From positions 1 to 11,066 of the forward strand of contig RBNI01006698.1 in the NCBI GenBank assembly GCA_003990745.1: 11,066 bases of DNA, given 5' to 3'. A model generated the notes under the pieces. The model had not been told where the DNA came from. It made no database searches and saw nothing but the letters and a program-made list of their open reading frames with translations. This DNA is from Jimgerdemannia flammicorona. Lineage: Eukaryota > Mucoromycota > Endogonomycetes > Endogonales > Endogonaceae. The translations under genes and the position numbers were made by a program. Positions 1 to 7,463 of this stretch are shown here, in pieces; the first letter of the stretch is position 1, and every line of letters begins with the position of its first letter.

Positions 1-245
1 TCAACTAAGCTGGTCTTAGTTTCTTGAACTTCCTGAAATACGGAAAATCCTGAACATCCAGAACTAGTCCGAAAAAGGACTTTGGTTGAGACGTCAACCC
101 GATCTTGAAATCAATAAGCGTAGAGGACATACTCAATATGAAATTGATCTTGACCATAGGAAAATGGTCTTCCAGAATATCCAGAACTTCTAGAAAACCC
201 TTCCAGAACTATATAACAGTTACCCTAAAAAGCAACCCTCTTACA
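1..245 (+). repeat. LTR fragment, copy A (U5 end of an LTR)
   Basis: This stretch matches 2626-2870, the last 245 bp of the main 5' LTR, base for base without indels (about 10 differences, all but one transitions). It ends exactly at the LTR terminus CTTACA, so it is the right-hand end of an LTR whose beginning lies left of the window. The sequence then switches abruptly to the middle of another LTR. The simplest reading is that a related element, or its solo LTR, inserted into copy B, which resumes at 246. It carries the same cluster of TTCnnGAA motifs as the main U5. A small open frame starting at 105 crosses the A/B junction and is not a gene. Confidence 0.85.
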
Positions 246-796
246 TACTTGTATTATATAACTGTATTTCAACTCAGTAAAGCACTAAGTACTATACCCA
301 TATTCAGCATAGCCCAGATAGCCCCTCACTAGTATAAATACCCCCTCTCTCAGATCTCAGAATCTCAGACTTGAATACACAAGAATATTTCTGAACACTT
401 CTCCATAACATCTCTTTACACAACTACTTCTAGTATAATAATATCATAAATAGCAAATAAACCTATTTAATAATCTATAAATTACTCTTAAGTAAATCTA
501 CTCTCTATTAGATCTCACTCCTAACCTATCATAAAATTTCCTAATTGGATATTGTCTGCAGCAATATGCCAATTCAACTAAGCTGGTTTTAGTTTCTTGA
601 ACTTCCTGAAATATGGAAAATCCTGAATATTCAGAACTAGTCCAAATAAGAACTTTGATTGAGACATTAACTCAATCTTGAAATCAATAAGTATAGAGGA
701 TATACTCTATATGAAATTGATCTTGATCTTAAGAAAACAATCTTCCAGAATATTCAGAACTTTCAGAAACCCCTTTCAGAACTATGTAACAATTAC
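246..796 (+). repeat. LTR fragment, copy B (U3 end, R and most of U5)
   Basis: The fragment corresponds to about 2285-2848 of the main LTR. It includes a TATAAATA box at 333-340 and an AATAAA at 456-461. It is more diverged than copy A and lacks a net 13 bp in the region after the TATA box, so it comes from an older or different subfamily member. It stops about 22 bp short of the LTR terminus, exactly where the main element begins at 797. The missing tail would be expected beyond the right edge of the window if the main element inserted here. No target-site duplication can be checked because the far side is not present. No gene is seen in this stretch. Confidence 0.8.
333..340 (+). promoter_or_regulatory. 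TATA box of LTR copy B
   Basis: TATAAATA in the same context as the TATA box at 2372 of the main LTR (preceded by CCCCTCACTAG and followed by a run of C). Confidence 0.6.
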
Positions 797-1084
797 TATA
801 AGTGCACAACCTCCAAGCCACAGAAATCACACGTCACTCTCTTAACAAGCCACCGAAATCATACATTACCTCTGAACAAATCTGGAAATCACCTATACGA
901 TCATGAAGCTGAGTCAAACAGAAGTCACAGCACACAAAGCTGAGTCAATATGAAGTTACAGAACACAAGGTTCACACAAACGGAATCTTACCAATCAAGA
1001 ACAGATGCATATATACTGAGCCCTAAGACACATCGAAACAGAGAACTAAAACAAATAATAACCACAACTTCCAAACACACAAAC

Positions 1085-2182
1085 ATGACCACCAAGATCT
1101 ACAACCGTATCTGTGCTGACATTTGGAATGCCATTGTCAACCAAGCCACACCCCCTCTGCCCCTCATGAATATCCATAGCCTCACACCCCTCTACTTCAT
1201 GGAAGCCCGATGGAATGCCCTGAATATGCTTAATGAGACCCACTGGATTGGACAAATCTCAAGCTACTACCAGATCGGCCACCTCTTGGAAGACATGGTT
1301 GAACACTACCACAATACAGACATTACCCAGATGTCTCAACACCAGAAGCTCATCGCCCACAAATACTGAGAACTCTTCTATGAGTATAGCATCTTTATTC
1401 TCCACCTCCGAGTTACTACTAGTGAAATGGTTGCTACCCTATCCTATGGCCAAATTGATGACATGATACAAGAACTCAACCACAAGTATCTCAAGTACGT
1501 TCAGACTACTGACAGAACCTTTCCACACCCTGACGACCACATCCTGCAAATGCCCCAAGTTGGATATGCTATAAAGGATGTCTATGATATAATCAACTTC
1601 GACGAAGATGAAGCAGAAGACAATGATCCCTCTGACACCGATATGACATCAAGCCAAGGATCTCTACCAACCCTGATCATACCGCCAACCTTGCCGATAA
1701 ACTTGTAACAGTTCATAACCACATACGAGACTTATTGGGACAATAACCACTGGCACGAATACCAACCTGCATTCACCCCTGATTACTTTAACTATAATAA
1801 AGAGACCGGAGAACACAACCTGTACCTCCAGACAACCCTCAAGATTGAACCAACAACTCTACCACCTGAGTATGAGCAACATGAACCACAGCCGCCAGCT
1901 TACTACAACTCTGCAACTCATAGTGCTGTAACCTATAGAAGGTATGCAGACAGTGAATCCGATGAAAGTGAAAACAATATACCCCTCCTTCGCCCACCAA
2001 CACCTTACCTAGCATACGAAACAGATGATGCTATCCTGTGGGATGGAGACGAAGTTCCAATGTATTATTACCTCAGTGAACAAGGAGAAGTAATCCACGA
2101 ACCACTCTTTCTAGATGACTACTTCATCAGAGATGATGTCATTGATGGTGATGTCATCGAAGACTACCCAGACAGCATGTAA
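1085..2182 (+). pseudogene. U3-encoded reading frame, acidic protein with two PPxY motifs (5' LTR copy)
   Basis: I do not recognise this protein. The frame runs 366 codons from ATG 1085 (the first ATG conserved in both LTRs) to TAA 2180-2182, broken only by TGA 1367-1369 and TAA 1706-1708. The TAA corresponds to CAA in the 3' LTR, so it is a private mutation. The TGA is present in both copies. An in-frame ATG at 950 is ACG in the 3' LTR and is probably a decay product. Visible features are an Asp/Glu-rich stretch near residues 172-190, an aromatic-rich middle, two PPxY motifs (PPEY at 1862-1873, PPAY at 1892-1903) and an acidic C-terminus. There is no evident signal peptide or membrane segment, so an envelope protein is unlikely. 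If TGA 1367 is original, the frame could instead be two proteins, 1085-1369 and one starting at ATG 1427. It ends 3 bp before a TATA-like box. Confidence 0.6.
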
Positions 2183-2185
2183 ACC

Positions 2186-2193
2186 TATAAATA
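2186..2193 (+). promoter_or_regulatory. Upstream TATA-like box in U3
   Basis: TATAAATA begins 3 bp after the stop of the U3 frame and is identical in the 3' LTR (10786-10793). It is a second perfect copy of the motif 186 bp upstream of the main TATA box. The main box has the better context for the genomic transcript, because AATAAA follows at a distance typical of R. This one may be an alternative promoter or chance. A 9-bp direct repeat (TAGATTAGC at 2192-2200 and 2215-2223) follows it. Confidence 0.3.
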
Positions 2194-2244
2194 GATTAGC
2201 AGTCATAGTATAGTTAGATTAGCCTTGTATGATGTAATTGTGAA

Positions 2245-2260
2245 CTGACTCAGCAGTCAG
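2245..2260. promoter_or_regulatory. Palindrome containing a Gcn4/AP-1-type site
   Basis: A 6-bp inverted repeat (CTGACT and AGTCAG, spacer CAGC) contains TGACTCA at 2246-2252, the consensus bound by Gcn4/Cpc1-type bZIP activators of fungi. It lies about 125 bp upstream of the TATA box and is unchanged in the 3' LTR (10845-10860). A second partial match, CGACTCA, lies near 2309 and reads TGACTCA in the 3' LTR. Activity is inferred from motif and position only. Confidence 0.35.
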
Positions 2261-2371
2261 ACGATCTCTTGATATGTCAGATCACACTTGTACTATGTGA
2301 CTGCATTCCGACTCAGTAAAGCACTTAGTGCTACATCCATATCTAGCATAGCCCAGATAGCCCCTCACTAG

Positions 2372-2379
2372 TATAAATA
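2372..2379 (+). promoter_or_regulatory. Main LTR TATA box
   Basis: TATAAATA lies in a block conserved without change in the 3' LTR (10972-10979) and nearly so in copy B. A transcription start 25-35 bp downstream would be near 2400-2410, in the CAGATCTCAG-rich stretch, and would mark the U3/R boundary. Confidence 0.65.
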
Positions 2380-2506
2380 CCCCCTCTCCCAGATCTCAGA
2401 ATCTCAGACTTGAACAGACCTGAACAATCCGAACACAACTCCTGAGCACTTTCCCACAATATCTCTTCATATAACTACTCCTAGTATAGCAATATCATGA
2501 ATAGCG

Positions 2507-2512
2507 AATAAA
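2507..2512 (+). terminator. Putative LTR poly(A) signal
   Basis: AATAAA in R, about 130 bp after the main TATA box, is conserved in copy B at 456-461. In the genomic RNA the copy in the 3' LTR would be used, but that part of the 3' LTR is beyond the window. In fungi the hexamer is only a weak predictor. Confidence 0.4.
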
Positions 2513-2645
2513 CCTATTTAATAACCCACAAATCACTCTTAAGTAAATCTGCTCCCCGTTAGGTCCTACTCCTAACCTTATCACGAAATTTCCTAATTGG
2601 GTATTGTCTGCAGTGATACATCAATTCAACTAAGCTGGTCTTAGT

Positions 2646-2833
2646 TTCTTGAACTTCCTGAAATACAGAAAATCCTGAATATCCAGAACTAGTCCGAAAA
2701 AGGACTTTGGTTGAGACGTCAACCCGATCTTGAAATCAATAAGCATAGAGGACGTACTCCATATGAAATTGATCTTGACCATAAGAAAACGGTCTTCCAG
2801 AATATCCAGAACTTCTAGAAAACCCTTCCAGAA
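2646..2833. promoter_or_regulatory. Cluster of five TTCnnGAA (heat-shock-element-like) motifs in U5
   Basis: Perfect TTCnnGAA units lie at 2646-2653, 2655-2662, 2795-2802, 2813-2820 and 2826-2833, with near matches ending in CCTGAA or CCAGAA between them. Chance would give far fewer than one in this length. The same motifs are present in copy A, and at least three remain in copy B. TTCnnGAA is the paired form of the nGAAn unit bound by heat-shock factor. They lie downstream of the inferred transcription start, so they would act as internal elements. The spacing between adjacent units is not the ideal two bases everywhere, so they may instead be a degenerate repeat with another role. Confidence 0.35.
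2691..2724 (+). other. Two tandem hairpins in U5
   Basis: AGTCC (2691-2695) pairs with GGACT (2702-2706) around a 6-nt loop. Immediately after, GGTTGA (2709-2714) pairs with TCAACC (2719-2724) around GACG. Both are identical in copy A. Copy B has lost parts of the stems by transitions and shows no compensation. In retroelement RNA, leader hairpins near the PBS often serve priming or packaging; here that is only inference. Confidence 0.3.
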
Positions 2834-2872
2834 CTATGTAATAGTTATCCTAAAAAGCAACCCTCTTACAAC

Positions 2873-3832
2873 TTGGTAGCAGCAGTTTACAATCCAATTC
2901 TGCTTCAAGACGCTTCCTCACCCCGCTACAAACCCTTCTGTGAATTCCTACAAGTTGGTATAAAGCCCAACCTCTGAACTGGAATTTATTCTGAACTATC
3001 TGACAATCTGGAGAGAATTGAACCTGATGTACAAGGACAATTTGACCTCCACATCTGCAACAAGTGGGACAAGCTTCATTCAAAGAAAGAAGTACTCCAA
3101 TTAAATCAGCAAATAGGCGAACACCTATTCACTGAACTCCTTACACTACACTCAGTAAGTCACAACGAAGAAGGTCTTATAGAAGCCTTCTTTACTCTTC
3201 TCAACAAGAGTTTTGTCAGCTCTACAAATCCAAGTGACCTAGGACAACCAGCAGCAGTCTTTCTAGCCTTAGTCCCTCATGAAGCCCAAGCCTCTGTAGC
3301 CAAGTGGCTCAACTCTACTGACTTTCACCGAACCAGAACCAAGACCGCATTATACTACTGATTTCAGAACAGCAAGGCCCACTATATCCTTAAGGAAGAA
3401 GCAAGAGAAACCCTTCATCAACTACCTGATCCCGAATCCGAAGCAGGCCCTGCTATAGCCCTACCTGACTCCGAAACTAATACTGAACCAGAACTTAACT
3501 TTGAATTAAGTCCATCTGAAATCAGATATATAACTGATTCTGTCTACTTTGACGTCGAGCAAACCCAATTACATGGGGACCAAACTGAAGAAGAGGAGGA
3601 GTATCTCAGTGAATTCGATCCTGGGTATACTACCGAAGGAGACGTACCTCTATCAGGACAGAACACACCTATACAACAATAGACAGCTATCTATCAAGCC
3701 CTTACTCCAGACCCACAACTATTACTCCAGCAACTTACACAGACCCAAAGAACCCCATCACACTCTGCACCAGTACCTTAAGTAGTACTAGTAACACCAC
3801 TACCAGTAGTTCAACCGCCTTCAGTAAACAAT
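2873..3832 (+). pseudogene. N-terminal extension of the polyprotein, no in-frame ATG
   Basis: This is 320 codons in the same frame as gag with only four stops (TGA 2975, TGA 3359, TAG 3680, TAA 3779), each one transition away from a sense codon. Noncoding DNA of this composition should give well over ten. The product is unrecognised. It has a helical-looking middle (about 3060-3350), then a Pro/Glu-rich, acidic linker with a run of five Glu near 3585-3600, and a Gln/Thr/Pro-rich end. It may be a structural or matrix-like part of Gag. No ATG occurs in frame. The only codon near the PBS that is one transition from ATG is ATA 2960-2962, so a start mutated by G-to-A is possible, as is a non-AUG start or splicing. 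Confidence 0.55.
2874..2890 (+). other. Primer-binding site, probably initiator-Met tRNA type
   Basis: TGGTAGCAGCAG starts 3 bp after the LTR end. The leading TGG complements the CCA end of a tRNA. The first 9 bases (TGGTAGCAG) fit the complement of the 3' end of an initiator Met tRNA ending CUGCUACCA, as in animals, and the first 7 fit fungi with GCUACCA. Initiator-Met priming is common in LTR retrotransposons. The host tRNA sequence would settle it. Confidence 0.6.
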
Positions 3833-4849
3833 ATGGCAAACCAACAGATTCTAGACCTCACAGCCCAGGTAGCCATAATGGCAGCAACCATTACTGCCTT
3901 AGCTGAACAGACCTGACCTACAAAAAATCTGAGCCTACCTACCTTCAATGGTACTGCACAAGAAGTCCAAAGCTTCATTAGTGTAGTTAACACCAACTTC
4001 GAAGCCAATCAATGGACCAATGAGCAAGTTGCTGACCGCATTCTGACAAACAATCAAGACCACACTCTGGAACAACTCTTTGCTACCACTACAGCCTATG
4101 TCCGCCGAGTTGTTACATTCTTCCGAGGACCTGCCGAAGAATGGTGGCGAACCCTTCCTGAAAAACCCCTCACATGGGACACCTGACCTGCAGTAGTTGC
4201 TCAGAATGCAGCAAATAATGCCCCAGGATATGGAGACCATTCTGCAGCCCCTGGACTTAAACAACTCATGATTGCTCAATATCGCAGCGAAACTATGATC
4301 GCTGAATCCCGAGTAAAACTCTACAACCTCAAATTCGATGTATATGGCAAGGAGGAATTCGAAACCTTCTATACAAAACTTGAGTCACTCCTGAACACTA
4401 TTGGCCTAGGATATATTGCCAACAATGAAGCACAAAATAGTATAAGAGCAGACTATTTATTCGATGCCCTGCCTGAATGGCTTACTAGAAAAATCTGAGA
4501 ACAAGGATGCCCAGTTGGTTGTGACCACCAACAATGGTGCCTGGTGAGAATCAAGACTATGGTTAAGCGAATCCTAACAGCTGGACCCATTCTGCCCTGG
4601 AGACAATTCAACAACAAGGAAAAGACTTGGACCAAGAAAGAAGAACCTAAGCATGAAGCCTCCCAAGCTCCCTCAACATCCACTTCATGGACACTCAGAA
4701 ATCATGAACCCACCCAGCTGAGTACCTTTAAGAAACTCACAGAAGGTGAAAGGAATGAACTTAGAAGAAGCAGAGCATGCTTCTATTGCCGAAAGACAGG
4801 ACATATAGCCAGTGCCTGCCCTAACCGAAAACCCTGAACAGCAATATGA
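3833..4849 (+). pseudogene. gag: Gag capsid and nucleocapsid region
   Basis: This begins at the first in-frame ATG of the polyprotein frame. The first 25 residues form a hydrophobic/Ala-rich helix. A segment typical of the retrotransposon gag family follows (a PTFNG start, then RGPAEEWW near 4120-4150), then a second block after 4268. A basic linker leads to a CCHC zinc knuckle at 4778-4819, Cys-x2-Cys-x4-His-x4-Cys, intact, which binds RNA. Stops are at 3914, 4184, 4496, 4835 and 4847, all TGA. Gag would form the virus-like particle in the cytoplasm and package the element RNA. The identification rests mainly on the knuckle and on its position before protease. Confidence 0.8.
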
Positions 4850-4900
4850 GCAACTGTTACCACTCTGCACCACCTCAACAATCTGACCACCAGAATACTA

Positions 4901-5313
4901 GACTTTGTCAAGTTAAGACAAACTGCTAAGGCCCCAACTAAAGGAAGTCAAAAAGCAGCTGGATATGACCTGTATGCAGCCGAAGAAGCTACAGTCTCTA
5001 ACCAAGAAGTCAAGCAAGTCTATACAGGAATCAGTATCCAAATTCCTGAAGGACATGTTGGAAGAATATGCTGTCGCAGCAGCCTAGCATTGAAAGGACT
5101 CTCAGTGGAAGGAGAAGTCATTGATGAAGATTACACAGGCGAAATTATTGTCCTCATCTGAAACCACAGCTGGACACTCTTCAAGATTCCCATTGGATTC
5201 TGTATTGCCCAGATCCTATTCAAGAAAATCGAGTCAACCCTGACAGTCAAGGAAGTCCCAGAACTACTACCCACCATCAGAGGATCCAAAGGATTTGGCT
5301 CATCAAACAAGGC
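4901..5313 (+). pseudogene. dUTPase domain within the polyprotein
   Basis: All five motifs of the trimeric dUTPase family are visible in order: AGYDLYAAE (motif 1), GRICCRSSLA (motif 2, the usual Pro before Arg-Ser replaced by Cys), GEVIDEDYTG (motif 3, with the catalytic Asp), IAQILF (motif 4) and RGSKGFGSS (motif 5, phosphate-binding loop). The enzyme converts dUTP to dUMP and pyrophosphate and would keep uracil out of the cDNA. One TGA at 5159-5161 interrupts it between motifs 3 and 4, consistent with a former Arg. It sits in frame between the Gag knuckle and the protease. Betaretroviruses also place dUTPase before protease, while non-primate lentiviruses place it inside Pol. It was probably acquired from a cellular gene. 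Confidence 0.9.
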
Positions 5314-5518
5314 CCCAGTCCAACCTACCATGAACAAAGAAGAACAATTCTACAAGAAAATTGAAGATGGATATGTACCAAGTGGCCAATACCTCCATAG
5401 CATTGGAATGTACTCTTCCCGAATGATTGATGATTGCTTCTCTTGTGTCAACGAACTGGCTCAAAGAAGAACTAACAGAAGGAAAGCTCCTACAACTGAG
5501 ATCACCACCATTGGATCA

Positions 5519-5833
5519 GACAAACTGCTTACACTTAAAGCTTTTGTCAATCGAGCACCTGTCAAAATCATGATAGACAGTAGTGCCTCAGGCAACTTCA
5601 TCAATGAAGAAACAGTCAATAGACTCAAGGTCTTCACCTCTCCGGTACAACAAACTCAAGCAGTCGCTACAGCTGATAGAACCTCACATGTCATTAGCAA
5701 GGAAGTTCGCAACCTACCCTTCCGAATCGGTGACTATCGAGTACATGTTACCCTTCAAATTGTACCACTCTCTGACAATGAAATCATCCTTGGAACTCCA
5801 TGGTTAAAACAAGAGAACCCCATGATCGATTAG
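5519..5833 (+). pseudogene. Aspartic protease (retropepsin-like)
   Basis: The usual Asp-Ser/Thr-Gly active site appears as IMIDSSASGNFI (5570-5605): the catalytic Asp (5576-5578) is kept, but the following Gly reads Ser (AGT at 5582-5584, one G-to-A from GGT). The flap region and the typical end motif ILGTPWL (near 5790-5810) follow. The domain ends at a TAG (5831-5833) where related elements have Trp after a conserved Asp. Retropepsin dimers cleave the Gag-Pol polyprotein in the particle. With the Gly changed this copy is expected to be inactive. Confidence 0.85.
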
Positions 5834-6127
5834 GTAAACCATTCTCTGACTATCAAGAAAGGACGCCATAACTTCAAACTAAAAGGCGAAAAGGACACAC
5901 TCAACTCTAGTGACCCTGGACCAAAGATCACTCATATCAACAAGCTACAACTCAAGAAATTAGCCAAGAAATGCCCTCTCTTTGCTATCTCCATCTGTCC
6001 ATCCAAAGGAGAACCCGAGAACTCTGAAGAAGACTTTTCCAAAGTTGACAGCCATGTCAGACCACTACTCCAGAAATTCCGAGACATATTCTCGAAGAAA
6101 CTCCCAAAAGGCCTACCTCCCAAATGA

Positions 6128-6910
6128 GCAGTAGACCATGTCATCAAGACTATTCCAGATGCCAAGCCAGCCTTCAAGTCAATCTACCACATGTCTCCAA
6201 GAGAAATTGATGCACTCAAGAAAGAAATTGACGAACTCCTAGAACAAGGATTCATCAGACCCAGTATATCACCCTATGGTGCACTAGTCCTCTTTGTTGT
6301 CAAGAAAGGAGGAGACCTACGAATGTGCATTGATTACCATGATCTCAACGAACAGACCATCAAGAACTGTTGCCCACTACCCAGAATCGACGAAATATTT
6401 GATAGGCTTACCAACCCACAATTCATGAGCTCTTTTGACCTACGAAATGGTTACTGGCAAATTGCCATGAAAGAAGAAGACATCTACAAGACAGCCTTCC
6501 GAACTCGCTATGGACATTTTGAATTTCTGATTATGCCCTTTGGCTTAACTAATGCTCCTGCAACCTTCCAGACACTGATGAATATCATCCTGCATCTATA
6601 CCTGGACAAATTCATTGTTGTCTACATTAACAACATCCTAGTCTTCAGCAAAACCCTGGAGGAACATCTCAAACACCTTGAGCTAGTACTACTGAAACTC
6701 TGAGAGAATAGACTCTTTGCAAAACTCAGCAAGTGCGAATTTCTCCTGAAAGAAATCCAATTCCTTAGACACATTGTCATGTCAAATGGAATCAAAGTGG
6801 ACCCCAGCAAAATCTCCACAATCAAAGATTGGCCCAGACCCAAGAAGCTGAAAGACCTCCAGTCATTTCTGGGATTAGCAAACTATTACAGATAATTTGT
6901 TGCCAACTTC
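6128..6910 (+). pseudogene. Reverse transcriptase domain, catalytic YxDD changed to YINN
   Basis: This is the Ty3/gypsy RT core. An entry helix ([19 protein letters not shown] at 6191) is followed by the F-I-R-P-S-x-S-P-Y block, [25 protein letters not shown] with the first catalytic Asp (6437-6439), then [13 protein letters not shown]. The YxDD box reads YINN (6623-6634): both catalytic Asp codons are AAC, each one G-to-A from GAC, which would abolish polymerase activity. Stops are TGA 6701-6703 (Arg in the family before the E-N of the [10 protein letters not shown] block) and TAA 6893-6895 in the ANYYR-x-F motif. Several further family-consensus residues are changed by transitions only. The upstream TGA 6125-6127 lies in the PPxR block that precedes RT. 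Confidence 0.93.
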
Positions 6911-7018
6911 ACCAAAATCACCACTGCCCTTACCCAAATGACCAAGCACAGCAAGAAAGAAGAACAACCCTGGACCATAAAACAAGAAAAAGACTTCAAC
7001 AATCTTGCAAATTGGGGA

Positions 7019-7463
7019 CCCGAACAAGATACCGCCTTCCAAGCACTGAAGGATGCTTTGATAACCACTCCAGTACTTCAAGCGGCAAACTCTGCCCTAC
7101 TATATGAAGTTACCACCGATGCCTCTGACCTAGCTCTTGGAGCAGTACTCATGCAAGAAGGACACCCTGTGGCCTATCACTCCTGCAAGTTCAATGATGC
7201 CGAAATCAACTATGCAACTCATGAGAAGGAAATGTTAGCCATCGCAGACACTCTGATCAAATGGCGACCATATCTCGAAGGAGTATACTTTACTATATTG
7301 ACTGACCACAAGTCATTAGTCAATATCAAGACTCAGGCTACCCTTTCTTGAAAGCAAGCCAGATGGATGAAAGTCCTCACTAACTTTGACTATGAAATCC
7401 AGTACTGCCCTGGCAAGAAAAACATTGTTACTGATGCAATCTCTAGACCACCCATTGAAGAAG
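7019..7463 (+). pseudogene. RNase H domain
   Basis: This is a Ty3-type RNase H. It keeps the catalytic acidic residues: Asp in TTDASD (7118-7120), Glu in EKEMLAI (7229-7231) and Asp in ILTDHKSL (7304-7306). The C-terminal motif VTDAISRPP (near 7430-7455) follows. TGA 7349-7351 falls in the S-x-K-Q-A-R-W block, where the family has Arg. RNase H removes the RNA strand during cDNA synthesis and leaves the polypurine-tract primer. The connection to RT (6896-7018) contains a Lys/Glu/Gln-rich stretch. Confidence 0.88.

Larger units (their letters stand above)
797..2870 (+). repeat. 5' LTR of the main element
   Basis: The LTR spans 2,074 bp. Its start is fixed by alignment with the 3' LTR (offset exactly 8,600 bp from 797 to 2440). 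Its end is fixed by CTTACA just before the PBS. The 3' copy begins TGTAAG, the inverted complement of CTTACA, giving a 6-bp terminal inverted repeat; here the start reads TATAAG. U3 is about 797-2400 and holds a protein-coding-like frame (1085-2182) plus the promoter. R is roughly 2400-2535, between the TATA box and the region just after AATAAA. U5 runs on to 2870. Fungal gypsy LTRs are usually a few hundred bp, so this is exceptionally long. Confidence 0.93.

Noticed and set aside
105..332. 75-codon plus-strand open frame
   Set aside because: It crosses the junction between LTR copies A and B, and in the main LTR the same start runs into a stop in the PBS.
950..1084. ATG 950 as start of the U3 frame
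   Set aside because: The 3' LTR has ACG here, so the ATG is probably a product of CpG decay; ATG 1085 is shared by both copies.
1085..2182. U3 frame as an env gene
   Set aside because: No signal peptide, membrane segment or cysteine pattern is visible; the composition is acidic and soluble-looking.
3549..3785. 78-codon plus-strand frame and similar short frames at 5583, 6829 and 8703
   Set aside because: They are out of phase with the continuous polyprotein frame, whose motifs explain the same DNA.
3811..4279. Overlapping minus-strand open frames
   Set aside because: They lie antisense to gag, have no recognisable domain, and stop codons are scarce there only because of the composition of the coding strand.
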